Source: Streptomyces sp. S4.7 (lineage in GTDB: Bacteria > Actinomycetota > Actinomycetes > Streptomycetales > Streptomycetaceae). From it: 64,000 bases of DNA. Within the stretch, counting starts at the first letter, position 1; every line of letters begins with the position of its first letter. Positions 1-7,680 of this stretch are shown here, in pieces. Made by a program: the position numbers and the translations under genes. The DNA lies in NCBI RefSeq assembly GCF_010384365.1, contig NZ_CP048397.1:4278001-4342000 (forward strand), in the 5' to 3' direction. Under the pieces are notes generated by a model, which saw only the letters and a program-made list of their open reading frames with translations, ran no database searches and was not told the DNA's origin.

Positions 1-2
1 CG

Positions 3-416
3 GAGGCCGAACTCAGACTTAACCAGCGGACGGCCGGCAGCGACCCGCCGTACATCGCGTACTTCGACGAAGTGGAGCTTGCTGCCGAGATAGGCCACTG
101 CTTTCGCGACCTGGGACGTTCCATCGAAGCTGCGCAGCGAGGTGGGGTCTCCATCTTTGGCGACGGCCTGAACAACCGAAGCGACTTCTTCGCGACGATG
201 GTTCAGGCTGAGACATACATCAATCAAGGGGAGATCGGCCGTGGATTCGAAATAGCGCTGAGCGCGCTGCAACTCGGCGAGGGGTTGAAGTCTGCGCGCT
301 GCATTCAGTACGTGCGGGAATTCCAGGGGCGCGTCACGAGCGGGATGAGGCGGGTCGCGGAGTTCCGCACATTCGAGGAACAGGCCCGTGGCTTCCGCCT
401 ATGGCAACAGGCGTGA
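3..416 (+). CDS. C-terminal part of an XRE-family regulator with TPR-like helices (5' end outside window)
   Basis: The reading frame is open from base 3, so the gene begins before the window. About 137 residues are visible. They run through YIAYFDEVELAAEIGHCFRDLG, here seen as the helical pattern YFDE..LAAE.G.C..DLG, to the stop at 414-416. This pattern is typical of the TPR-like C-terminal half of actinobacterial XRE regulators, where it is thought to bind a ligand or partner. The DNA-binding domain is not visible, so the call rests on the tail alone. An internal GTG at 72 is probably not the start, because the homologous-looking helix begins upstream of it. It converges with the kinase gene and the two stops are only 5 bases apart. 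Confidence 0.6.
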   Translation, partial: EAELRLNQRTAGSDPPYIAYFDEVELAAEIGHCFRDLGRSIEAAQRGGVSIFGDGLNNRSDFFATMVQAETYINQGEIGRGFEIALSALQLGEGLKSARCIQYVREFQGRVTSGMRRVAEFRTFEEQARGFRLWQQA

Positions 417-421
417 CGTTT

Positions 422-1324
422 CTAGAACGGCGCCCAGTCCCGGCGAGACCCACCCGATCGTAGGCTTTGCACCCGCTTCTCAACTTCCTCGGCCGCGCGT
501 GAATTGGTGCTGGCATTCTGGGAAAGCCACGTGACCATCAGAAGTTCCCGGATGCTTCGCAGAACTGTGTACCCGGACCATTCCCGCACGTCGAACCCGT
601 ACCCAGCGACAAAATCGGCGTACTCGGCTTCCGTGTGCCAGCCAAAGCTGTCGTAGTACATGGCAGTCTGCATGAGGTCCCACTCGCGGGGGCCTATAAC
701 GAAACCATCCATGTCGATGACCTTTGGGTGACCGGCCGCGTCGTGCAGGACGTTACCCACGTTGAAGTCCCCGTGCAGATGACCCGCCGGAAGCTCAAAG
801 CGGAGGCGGCCGTACTCAGCAACCAAATCTTCGGCCATAGACTGGAGAAAAGCGCGGGTGGCGTCCGGAATGGCGGCACCCTTCAAACGCTGCGTAACTC
901 TATCGAAAGGTTCAAGCGACGGGAGCGAAAAGGGAGGCGACTTCAAATCGTGAAGCCGCCGCAGCAGCGCGCCCATTTCTCCTGTACTCGCGTACGCATC
1001 TCCGTCGGAAAGACCTTCCCAGAACGTCACCGGGTGGCCCTGAATAACAACCGGCTGTTCGGCCGCCGTGACGAGTCGCGCCGCCGGATACCCCTCGGAC
1101 GCGAGCCATTCCGCCACGGCCACTTCCCTGCGTACGGAGGGAAGCCGATCGGGACTGCGGCCGACCCGGGAGACGATACGGCCGCCGTCTAGACGGAACA
1201 CGGCATGGTCGCCGAACCGCAGCATCTCGATCCCGTCCGTGCCCACGTCCGCGACCTCGCACGCCTTGCGCAATATGGCGCCCGCCGCGCCAGCGTCGAA
1301 CTCAGTCCTTTCGGTCGTCGTCAT
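422..1324 (-). CDS. Aminoglycoside-phosphotransferase-family kinase
   Basis: This is a 300-aa protein of the APH/choline-kinase fold (PF01636 type), a soluble enzyme that moves the ATP gamma-phosphate to a small-molecule hydroxyl. The catalytic loop HGDFNVGN is at residues 184-191 (Asp186 would be the catalytic base). The metal-binding IDMDGF follows at about 203-208, then the family-typical GPREWDL. The length is normal for the family. The ATG overlaps the stop of the upstream GntR gene as ATGA, so the two are translationally coupled and the GntR protein probably controls it. The substrate cannot be read from the sequence; antibiotic inactivation, homoserine-like or thiamine-like kinase roles are all possible. 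Confidence 0.8.
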   Translation of the reverse strand: MTTTERTEFDAGAAGAILRKACEVADVGTDGIEMLRFGDHAVFRLDGGRIVSRVGRSPDRLPSVRREVAVAEWLASEGYPAARLVTAAEQPVVIQGHPVTFWEGLSDGDAYASTGEMGALLRRLHDLKSPPFSLPSLEPFDRVTQRLKGAAIPDATRAFLQSMAEDLVAEYGRLRFELPAGHLHGDFNVGNVLHDAAGHPKVIDMDGFVIGPREWDLMQTAMYYDSFGWHTEAEYADFVAGYGFDVREWSGYTVLRSIRELLMVTWLSQNASTNSRAAEEVEKRVQSLRSGGSRRDWAPF

Positions 1325-1773
1325 GCCGTCTGAGTCCCCCGTCCGGCCGGCAACGCACGTACTTCCCGCCCCCGCGCGGCACCCTTACCGATGAGGCCTT
1401 GCCCCTCCATCTGCGCGATGGCAGAACGGACGGCCGTCCGCGACGCTCCGAACCGTTCGCACAGCTCCTTCTCTGTGGGGAAACGGTCGCCGATGCTGAC
1501 CCCGTCGACCCGCAACAGGTCGGTCACCTTCTCGACCAACGGTCGGCGGTCGCCGCTCCCTGCGACGTACCACCCAGCTCCCTGAACCGACTCGATGACG
1601 CCCTCAGCCCTGAGCGCGGCAAGGGCCCGCTCGATGGTGCTGCGGCTCACGCTGTACTCACTCACCAGCGCCGACTGAGACGGCAGCGCCTCAGCGATCT
1701 CGCCGTTCCTGATCTTTTCGTGAAGGGATTCCGAGACCTCCAGGTACGTACCTCGCGGACTGACCTGCGGCAC
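1321..1773 (-). CDS. GntR-family regulator made of two tandem winged helices
   Basis: A 150-aa DNA-binding protein. I chose GTG at 1773, because AGGAGAGGAGACC lies just upstream as a ribosome site; a longer reading to 1884 adds residues of no visible family. Two GntR-type winged helix-turn-helix units follow one another. The first covers roughly residues 8-70 (LPSQSALVSEYSVSRSTIER, then a GAGWYV wing). The second covers roughly 78-143 (FPTEKELCERFGASRTAVRS, then a GRE wing). No effector-binding domain follows either one, which is unusual for GntR proteins. It is the first gene of an operon with the downstream kinase (ATGA overlap). Confidence 0.75.
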   Translation of the reverse strand: MPQVSPRGTYLEVSESLHEKIRNGEIAEALPSQSALVSEYSVSRSTIERALAALRAEGVIESVQGAGWYVAGSGDRRPLVEKVTDLLRVDGVSIGDRFPTEKELCERFGASRTAVRSAIAQMEGQGLIGKGAARGREVRALPAGRGTQTA

Positions 1774-1986
1774 GTGGTCTCCTCTCCTCTGGCCTCGACA
1801 GCAACCCAGTGTCGCGTCACGTGTCAAGTTTTCCACGTCCCGCAGGACACGCCGATGGCCTTGCCTCCCTGTTCCGGTCGGCATCGCTCGGGCTCAGGAG
1901 CCGCATCCCGTCTCATGCCAGCCTCGAAGTGACGGGGTGTAGGTGAGAGACACGCGCTTACGGATCAGAAGGCGGTCTGGTGGCCG

Positions 1987-3138
1987 TCAGAGGGCTTGGA
2001 GACGCGAGCTCCGGCGACGGCGGTCACCAAGACTGATGACGTTGTCCATCGCCCGCGCTGCTGGGTCGATGGCAATGTCGGGCGCCAGCGACCGCATAAG
2101 CACTGGGTGGAGCCCCAGTTCTTCGGAGGCCTGGAGGAGAGACGGGGGCTCACCATACTTGCGGCCTAGCATCGCCCTCATGAGGGTTGGCTGTTCCGCG
2201 TGGACTACCACAGGCTCACTGGTCCTCCAGCCCCGAGCGCCGAGCTGCTTGTAGAGACTTTCTCGGCGAGTCTGATCGATGTGTCCGAGATCGTAGGCGC
2301 GGTTGATGAGCGCTTGGATGGACACCCCCCACCGCTTTTTGAGAGCAGCGAACTCTCTGAGCATCAACGGTCCGTTGAAAGCCTCTGCAGCCCGCTCTCT
2401 CGGCAACAGGAATGCGCCGGCGAACCGATGTGCCTCACTCTCCGCGCGCTTGGAATCCAGCCCGTTACGGCGCGCCGGGTGGAGCACTAGGTGCCCCAGC
2501 TCGTGCGCTGTCGTAAACCGCTGCCTGTCTCCGCTACCGGCGGAGAAGTAGCTGATCATGGATGGCTCAGATGTTCCTCGCCAGCAGGAGGCACCGGAAT
2601 GTCCCACCACGATGTCCTCCCCTTGGCCTTGGGAGTCCACCAGCATCAGAGGGACGACAGGGATACCCGCACGCTCGCAGGCCCGGATAACGTGCCCAAT
2701 CACTCCGTCAGCGCCGATTCCCAGAGCTGCGCGGGTCTGTGCAGCAAGGTCTTCGATGTCGTCGGAGGTGATGTCCCCTTCTGCCCGGGGCAGAGAGGTC
2801 CGGCGCACCTTTGTGTCTGTCATCAGGCGTACGGAAACCCGGTATGCCTCTCTGACTGTCGCCTCGACGCGGGAGACCTCCTTGGCCGACGCGCTGGCCT
2901 TCTTGCGGAACAGCAGCGTGTCGGCAGGGAGGTCAGAAGGGTCAACGTCGAAGAACGACATGGGTGTGCCAGTTGCCTCTGCGATGCGCACCAGCACGTC
3001 GTCGGTAACGAGTTTGATCCCTTTCTGGATCTGCGAGATGAGTGGTTGTGACACCCCAGCAGCCTGCGCAAGCTCCCCCTGAGTGAGCCCCATGAGGAGC
3101 CTCAGAGTTCGAATACGCTCCGCTGGATCACGTGCCAC
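1987..3138 (-). CDS. XRE helix-turn-helix fused to ImmA/IrrE-type zinc metalloprotease
   Basis: A 383-aa fusion. Residues ~6-62 form an XRE domain (GELAQAAGVSQPLISQIQKG). Residues ~150-250 hold an ImmA/IrrE peptidase domain with the zinc motif HELGHLVLH (HELGH at 212-216) and a downstream ESEAHRFAGAFLLP helix that supplies the third ligand. Family members cleave a repressor or antitoxin to derepress phage, mobile-element or DNA-damage genes (ImmA, IrrE). GTG at 3138 is preferred because AGAGGG sits 8 bases upstream; GTG 3147 is the alternative. It overlaps the upstream gene by 11 bases. Having repressor and protease on one chain suggests a self-contained sensor. Target and trigger are unknown. 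Confidence 0.8.
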   Translation of the reverse strand: MARDPAERIRTLRLLMGLTQGELAQAAGVSQPLISQIQKGIKLVTDDVLVRIAEATGTPMSFFDVDPSDLPADTLLFRKKASASAKEVSRVEATVREAYRVSVRLMTDTKVRRTSLPRAEGDITSDDIEDLAAQTRAALGIGADGVIGHVIRACERAGIPVVPLMLVDSQGQGEDIVVGHSGASCWRGTSEPSMISYFSAGSGDRQRFTTAHELGHLVLHPARRNGLDSKRAESEAHRFAGAFLLPRERAAEAFNGPLMLREFAALKKRWGVSIQALINRAYDLGHIDQTRRESLYKQLGARGWRTSEPVVVHAEQPTLMRAMLGRKYGEPPSLLQASEELGLHPVLMRSLAPDIAIDPAARAMDNVISLGDRRRRSSRLQAL

Positions 3139-3760
3139 TTCCTTCACCCTCTTCGCGCTGGTCTTCTTCAAACTCGAAGGGCAATGCCAGGCCCTTGTCG
3201 TCTGGGACGAACTCCCAGTCCGTGAACGACTCAGTGTTTCTGGGAAGCTCGAAGTCGAGGTCAAACTTGGGCTGCCGACCCGGCTTCCACTCACCGATCG
3301 GACGAACGATGCGTACGGAGATCTCCCCGCCCTCCTCCGGCGGAGAGAGCCAGACAGCGAGGAGGTTGCTCGCCTCCACACCGAATAGATCGACAGTTCG
3401 ATTGTAGTAGTAGCTGATCCGTGCCTTGTTGCGGCCCGGCGCCGGGATCATGTCAAACGGTGTCGCGTGCAGGAGCCGCAGGGTCATCATCCCGTTGCGA
3501 AGGTGCAGGCGCCCGCTGGAGTTCTTGACTGGCTCCCAGCCTCCGAGGTCAAGTCCTTCGTCGTTTCGCTGCTCGATGAAGCGACGCGCATGGTCCCGGG
3601 CCAGATCAGTGCGGCCCTTGGTGTAGCCCCCGCCCGTCATGCCGGACTCGTCATAGTGGCCGTGGGCGGCTGTGTAAGCGTGGTCAAGAGCCTCATGTAA
3701 CGGACCAGAGAGGCCTTCGGCTGCCGAAGTGATGATCGAAGCGTCCTCGGGTGTGAGCAT
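3128..3760 (-). CDS. Unknown 210-aa partner of the XRE-ImmA protein
   Basis: A 210-aa soluble protein without a signal peptide or membrane segment. The N-terminal half is helical with many His and Asp residues. The C-terminal half looks like beta structure (ISYYYNRTVDLFGVE, LLAVWLSPPEEGGEISVRIV, a WEFVPDD stretch) and ends in an acidic tail. I do not recognise a family. It is the first gene of a two-gene operon and its 3' end overlaps the XRE-ImmA gene. Its ATG lies inside one arm of a perfect palindrome with an AT-rich core, and no ribosome site precedes it, so the mRNA is probably leaderless. By position it could be the toxin, or the target, of the downstream protease-regulator. Confidence 0.6.
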   Translation of the reverse strand: MLTPEDASIITSAAEGLSGPLHEALDHAYTAAHGHYDESGMTGGGYTKGRTDLARDHARRFIEQRNDEGLDLGGWEPVKNSSGRLHLRNGMMTLRLLHATPFDMIPAPGRNKARISYYYNRTVDLFGVEASNLLAVWLSPPEEGGEISVRIVRPIGEWKPGRQPKFDLDFELPRNTESFTDWEFVPDDKGLALPFEFEEDQREEGEGSGT

Positions 3761-3789
3761 GGCGGTTATTTTATAACCGCCATGCTCAC
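3753..3789. promoter_or_regulatory. 37-bp perfect palindrome over a leaderless start (probable autoregulatory operator)
   Basis: The arms GTGAGCATGGCGGTTAT (3753-3769) and its exact reverse complement (3773-3789) are separated by TTT. On the minus strand the centre reads TATAAA and the ATG at 3760 lies 9 bases after it, so the palindrome holds both a -10 box and the start codon. A repressor dimer here would shut off the 210-aa gene and the XRE-ImmA gene. The other arm carries a mirror-image ATG at 3782, which opens only a 14-codon frame. Confidence 0.65.
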
Positions 3790-4218
3790 GGTATCAATCT
3801 CGCCGCACGCATCTACGGGGCGCACTTGAGGTGGTCATGCGGGACAAACGGGTTAGACCCGCTCTGGATGATCGGGCTCCAAGCGTCAAGGGTTTTCTGT
3901 GACGGACGTATCTCGCCAGATACGTCCAATGTGCCACGTCATGGACAGGGCCTCCAGCCCCTCAGCGAAGGGGGCAGCGAGCCGCGCACCCCTTCTGACC
4001 TGCCCCGTGAACCCCTACGAACGCCCCAGGACGGCCACGCTCACAGTTGGAACGCGCGCGTGCCGCGGACATCGCATCCTCGAATCGGCATGGGCGGACC
4101 TGCTTGCTCTGGGGAGCTCTCAGTTCAGGTCATCGACGGTCCTTAAGGTGGAGTGGGGTCGCCTGCGAAGGCAAGTGTTCGCCTGTTTCGCGGTGTGAGT
4201 GCCTGCGACGATGTCAGC
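3790..4218. other. Long intergenic stretch with one strong hairpin
   Basis: No convincing gene is seen here. The open frames present (for example 3826-4146) have no family features and poor ribosome sites. A perfect 10-bp stem, GGACGTATCT with loop CGCC and AGATACGTCC, lies at 3904-3927. It lacks a T tract and may be an operator or a structured RNA element rather than a terminator. GTG at 4153 could extend the next gene upstream. Confidence 0.4.
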
Positions 4219-4611
4219 ATGTCGACGCCTGGAACGCCTCTCCCCGCTGCGCTCATCCCCGACTGCACCGAACTGGAAGCTCACCGTGCTGCCTACAAGA
4301 GCGCAAAGACCAACGATGCGATCTTTGTCTGCATCGCTCGCCAGGGATCGCGCTGGAAGGTGGAGCTTGACGCATTCTCCAGCAGCGGGCCCAGCATCCC
4401 GGAGCAGGCAGTTGCTGTCCTGCAGTCCGCGATTGAAGTACTGGTAGCTGACGGCACGGTGACGCAGGCCAACATTGCGCCGGACTACATCTCCATCAGG
4501 GCGATCGAGGGCGAGCGGAAGGCACGCGAAATCGCGGCTGCGCTCCAAGCCGCCATGCACGGACTCCGGCAGCTATACATCGCCGTTCCAGTCCCGCGCG
4601 GCCGGGCTTAG
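4219..4611 (+). CDS. Hypothetical protein of about 130 residues
   Basis: The product is 130 aa from ATG 4219, or 152 aa if GTG 4153 is used; neither has a good ribosome site. It shows an alternating pattern AIFVCIARQGSRWKVELDAF that looks like a beta hairpin, then a long amphipathic helix (IPEQAVAVLQSAIEVLVADG) and a second helix rich in Ala near the end. There is no signal peptide or membrane segment. I do not recognise a family. It lies immediately before the left copy of the att-like repeat. The start is uncertain. Confidence 0.45.
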   Translation: MSTPGTPLPAALIPDCTELEAHRAAYKSAKTNDAIFVCIARQGSRWKVELDAFSSSGPSIPEQAVAVLQSAIEVLVADGTVTQANIAPDYISIRAIEGERKAREIAAALQAAMHGLRQLYIAVPVPRGRA

Positions 4612-4687
4612 CCTCTGAGGCTCGCGCCGGCGTTCGGGGCAGCGCGGTGAGCAGAGGTTAGGCATAGCCCTCTTCGCCCCGTGAGCG

Positions 4688-4872
4688 GCGGTCTCAGTCG
4701 CGGTCTCATTTGCCATCGGGTCCGGCACTTTCCGCCGCCGTCTGCTGGCATCCGTGAACCCTCGCTGAGCAGGTCGTACGTCCGTATCGCGGATGGCCGT
4801 GGACGCCCTCGGACCGCGATCGGGCAACTTGTAATGCGCGCCTCTGACTCGGGATGCGTTATGGCGGCTCAT
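4688..4872 (+). repeat. Left copy of diverged ~185-bp att-like repeat
   Basis: It aligns end to end with 7451-7634. Shared blocks are GCGGTCTCAG, GCGGTCTC, ACCCTCG, CGGAC near the middle, GATCGG, CTxGTAATGCG and a terminal GGCGGCTC. The first 151 bases match a 150-base block in the right copy without large gaps. The tRNA-like tail here (CTTGTAATGCG at 4828-4838 to GGCGGCTC) has lost its T-arm, so this looks like a decayed attachment site. Confidence 0.7.
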
Positions 4873-4907
4873 CCGCGTTCGAGTGCGGCGTTTGATAGAC
4901 GTACACC

Positions 4908-6179
4908 ATGATCCCTGCGACCCGCTCAGCCGAGCCGAGTACCCGGTTCGAGCACCTTGGTGACGCTGACCTAGTGATTGACGCGGTCTACGCCGGTGGG
5001 ACCTTCGGGCACTCTGGCGATGACCCCATCAGCAAGCTCATTCCCGGTACCGGCAACCAGGGAGGATTTCGCTACGCGGGGTCTCCGGCACAGGGGACCG
5101 TCCGCCTGGCTGTGCTGTACACCAGTGGCGGTGCTGTGGACTGGCCGGACCACCTGGATGTGGAGACCGGTACCTTCACGTACTACGGCGACAACCGGAC
5201 CCCGGGTAAGGGGCTTCACGAGACGCCGCGCAAGGGCAACGTGCTGCTGCGCGATGCCTTCGAGCTCTCACATGGCACCGCACAGCAACGGGCCAGCGGC
5301 GTGCCGCCGTTCCTGCTCTTCGAGAAGGCTGCGCCTGGCCGGAGTGTCCGTTTCCGCGGGTTGCTGGCTCCCGGGGGGCCGACTCTGGCGCCGGACGATG
5401 AACTCTCCGCCATCTGGCGGGCAACTGGCACCCGCCGGTTCCAGAACTACCGCGCGCGCTTCACGGTGTTGGACGAAGCCAGTGTCCCGCGTACCTGGAT
5501 CCGCCACCTACTGGCGGGTGGCGATCCTCTCGGGGGCGACTGTCCGGAAGCCTGGCGGACCTGGGTTGCAAGCCGTGTCTACAGGCCGCTGCTGGCCCCT
5601 GCTACGACGGTCATACGCTCGACAGCTCAGCAGTTGCCCGATGATCCGGTCGGGCAAGCCATGCTGTCGGAGATCCGGGAGTACTTCCGCGGGCGGGAAA
5701 CAGAGTTTGAGGCATGTGCTGTGGCTATCTGGCGTCTGATTGCGCCGGCCACCGGGACGGTGGACGTGACACGTCCCAGCCGTGACGGTGGCCGCGATGC
5801 CGTCGGCTCGTATGTCCTTGGGCCGCCGGCGGCTCCCATCAGCATCGACTTCGCCCTGGAGGCCAAGTGCTACGGGCCGGGCAACAGCGTTGGGGTTAGA
5901 GAGGTCTCCCGGCTCATCTCCCGAATTCGACACCGGAACTTCGGAGTGCTCGTCACTACCTCGCACTTCAACCAGCAGGTCCAGAGCGAGGTGCACGAAG
6001 ACGGGCATCCGATCGCCCTGGTCTGCGGGCGTGACATCACAGACGCGCTCCGCCAGCACGGCAGGACCACTCCCGCGGCGGTGAAGGACTGGCTGCAGCA
6101 GAGCTTCCCTGGAACTCAGGCGGGCCTGGAACAGAGACTCGATCAAACCGCTGCGCAAGATCCTTCACGTGGCAGATAG
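4908..6179 (+). CDS. Modification-dependent restriction endonuclease, AspBHI-like N-terminus plus Mrr catalytic domain
   Basis: A 423-aa protein. Residues ~15-200 resemble the N-terminal domain of AspBHI-type enzymes (GFRYAGSP near 53-60, a FTYYGDNRTPGKGLHETPRKGN stretch read as FTYYGDN..PG..LHETP.KGN near 90-111). That domain is known in the MspJI/AspBHI group to recognise modified cytosine. Residues ~263-400 form an Mrr-type PD-(D/E)xK nuclease, with DGGRDAVG at 293-300 and EAK at 318-320, so the catalytic acids and lysine are present. It probably cuts foreign DNA carrying 5-methylcytosine. The HNH gene downstream overlaps it by 11 bases. No methyltransferase lies nearby, as expected for type IV-like restriction. 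The modification recognised is inferred from the family. Confidence 0.8.
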   Translation: MIPATRSAEPSTRFEHLGDADLVIDAVYAGGTFGHSGDDPISKLIPGTGNQGGFRYAGSPAQGTVRLAVLYTSGGAVDWPDHLDVETGTFTYYGDNRTPGKGLHETPRKGNVLLRDAFELSHGTAQQRASGVPPFLLFEKAAPGRSVRFRGLLAPGGPTLAPDDELSAIWRATGTRRFQNYRARFTVLDEASVPRTWIRHLLAGGDPLGGDCPEAWRTWVASRVYRPLLAPATTVIRSTAQQLPDDPVGQAMLSEIREYFRGRETEFEACAVAIWRLIAPATGTVDVTRPSRDGGRDAVGSYVLGPPAAPISIDFALEAKCYGPGNSVGVREVSRLISRIRHRNFGVLVTTSHFNQQVQSEVHEDGHPIALVCGRDITDALRQHGRTTPAAVKDWLQQSFPGTQAGLEQRLDQTAAQDPSRGR

Positions 6180-6987
6180 TTGGCATATGCCTGTCGAGAC
6201 CAGTGAAAACGACGAGACCCGAGCGCCCGACGGGACGCCGTGGTGGGACCTCACCATCCAGCCCGGCACAAAGGCGAAGCCCTTCGGCCAGGAGAAGCGC
6301 CTCGCCGCCTGGCTGTGGTTCAACAAGAGCCTGGGCGACACGTTCACGATGCGCGAACTTCGTGCTGCCCTGGGGCCGGATATCGCCGACAACGCCGAGC
6401 ACCTCAACCGACGCCTGCGGGAACTCCGCAAATGCGACTGGAGCATCCCTTCCCAGCGGACCGACAGCACCTTGGCTCAGGACGAATACCGGCTCAAGGC
6501 CAAGGGCGGACAGATCTGGCTTCCCGGCGAGAGGGACAAGTACAAGAAGTTCGCCCCCAGCGCGCGCATCCGCCGCCTGGTCATGGACCAGGACGGTTCG
6601 CGGTGCAGGATCTGCGGACTGGGGCCCGACGACACGTACTACGAGGACGGGGAACGGGTCCGGCTCACCATCGGTCATCTGGTTCCGCAGGAGCGGCTGA
6701 AGTCACGAGGGGCCCGGGACGATCTCAGCAACTGGCGCACTGAGTGCTCCCGCTGCAACGAGACTGTGCGTGATGAGGTCCCCGACCCGGAACAGCTCGA
6801 CGAAGTCCTGGCTGGGCTCAAGCGGCTCACCGCCAAAGAAGCAGGACAGCTTCTCGAATGGATGCGGAAGGGCGAGCGACCGCGTTCCCGGGTCGACCAG
6901 GCGTACGACCGCGCACGCCGACTGGCTGCGCCGGACCGTGCCCGAGTTATCGGGAAGTTGGCCGAGCGCCTTGGCGAGACAGGCTGA
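6169..6987 (+). CDS. HNH endonuclease with N-terminal helical domain
   Basis: This is 272 aa from GTG 6169; ATG 6187 is an alternative. Both starts keep the gene next to or overlapping the upstream nuclease. Residues ~40-92 form a winged-helix-like unit (FTMRELRAALG, NAEHLNRRLRELRK). Residues 146-196 form an HNH nuclease with two zinc CxxC pairs (C146/C149 and C193/C196), the catalytic His170 in TIGHLVPQ and Asn188 in DLSNWRTEC. The C-terminal ~70 residues are helical and charged. The architecture is that of restriction enzymes. Coupled translation with the AspBHI-like gene suggests that they act together as one defence module; this is inference. Confidence 0.8.
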   Translation: MADSWHMPVETSENDETRAPDGTPWWDLTIQPGTKAKPFGQEKRLAAWLWFNKSLGDTFTMRELRAALGPDIADNAEHLNRRLRELRKCDWSIPSQRTDSTLAQDEYRLKAKGGQIWLPGERDKYKKFAPSARIRRLVMDQDGSRCRICGLGPDDTYYEDGERVRLTIGHLVPQERLKSRGARDDLSNWRTECSRCNETVRDEVPDPEQLDEVLAGLKRLTAKEAGQLLEWMRKGERPRSRVDQAYDRARRLAAPDRARVIGKLAERLGETG

Positions 6988-7097
6988 CCACCAGGCCGTA
7001 CATGGGTCGCAGCAGGGTTGCAGCAGGACGCGGAGGCCTCGGACCAGTTCCGGGGCCTTCTGCGTGTAGAGAGCAGCGAGGCGTTACGGTTCGGCGC

Positions 7098-7382
7098 ATG
7101 GGCATTCCAAGGTGGGCCGGTCGCGTGACGGCCGCAGTCGTTGTGGCCGGGGCGTTGATCATTCGGCGTGCGCTCCAGGATGCTGCGGCGCAGTCAGAGT
7201 CCGCCTCGGACTCCGGGTACGACTGGTCCCAGAACGAGACCAATTGGCACTGGCGTTGCGAGTGCGGCGCCAAGTCTCGCGGCGGCGATATCAAGGCTGA
7301 CACGGAGTACAACGCCCAGCGGCACCAGTGGCGCGCAGGTACGGGGCACCCGATGCCTGAGGTCTATCAGAAGCCCTTGTAG
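7098..7382 (+). CDS. Small membrane-anchored protein of unknown function
   Basis: A 94-aa protein. The N-terminus (RVTAAVVVAGALII) is a single membrane segment or uncleaved signal. The rest is a short hydrophilic domain with a WRCECG motif and a conserved-looking His/Trp pair (QRHQWRAGTGH), which could bind a metal. The ribosome site is weak. It is the last gene before the right att-like repeat and may belong to the nuclease module. I do not recognise a family. Confidence 0.45.
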   Translation: MGIPRWAGRVTAAVVVAGALIIRRALQDAAAQSESASDSGYDWSQNETNWHWRCECGAKSRGGDIKADTEYNAQRHQWRAGTGHPMPEVYQKPL

Positions 7383-7450
7383 GTCGTAGCCGCCGGGAGC
7401 TGTCGACGGGCAACGCTGGAGGCGTTGTGGCCGAAGGGGACGAGGGCGGC

Positions 7451-7634
7451 GCGGTCTCAGTTGCGGTCTCGCTTGCCACCCGTTCCGGGGCTGTCCGCTC
7501 ATGTCCACCGGGGCCTGACAACCCTCGTGACCAGGCGCGGAGCCGACTCCACAGACGCTCGCGGACGTCCCCGGACCAAGATCGGACAACTCGTAATGCG
7601 TAGGTCTCGGGTTCGAATCCCGAAGGCGGCTCTG
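7451..7634 (+). repeat. Right copy of att-like repeat, ending in the 3' half of tRNA-Thr(CGT)
   Basis: This is the counterpart of 4688-4872, 2763 bases further on. The last 42 bases (7590-7631) read as a tRNA 3' half: anticodon loop CTCGTAA (7590-7596), 3' anticodon strand TGCGT, variable AGGTC, T-stem TCGGG/CCCGA around TTCGAAT, acceptor 3' strand AGGCGGC and discriminator T. The 5' bases do not pair with it (GACAA instead of ACGCA before the loop), so it is not a functional tRNA. Identity that starts at the anticodon loop and runs to the tRNA end is how actinomycete integrative-element att cores usually look. Confidence 0.8.
7590..7631 (+). other. tRNA-Thr(CGT) 3' fragment, probable attR core
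   Basis: The T-arm and 3' acceptor strand are complete, while the D-arm and 5' acceptor strand are absent. The intact tRNA gene should lie at the other junction of the element, outside this window to the left. Confidence 0.75.
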
Positions 7635-7639
7635 TGAAG

Positions 7640-7680
7640 GCCCCAGAACTCACTCGCCGTGATCTGGGGCTTTTGCTTTT
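7640..7680 (+). terminator. Intrinsic terminator behind the tRNA fragment
   Basis: The stem GCCCCAGA (7640-7647) pairs with TCTGGGGC (7663-7670) across a 15-base loop and is followed by TTTTGCTTTT. It is probably the original tRNA-Thr terminator, left on the chromosomal side of the attachment site. Confidence 0.75.

Noticed and set aside
3826-4198. Two overlapping plus-strand ORFs of about 100 codons
   Set aside because: They have no ribosome site, no family features and composition unlike neighbouring proteins; they were left as intergenic.
7590-7631. Functional tRNA gene
   Set aside because: Only the 3' half is present. The bases upstream do not form the D-arm, the 5' anticodon strand or a GCCGCCT acceptor strand.
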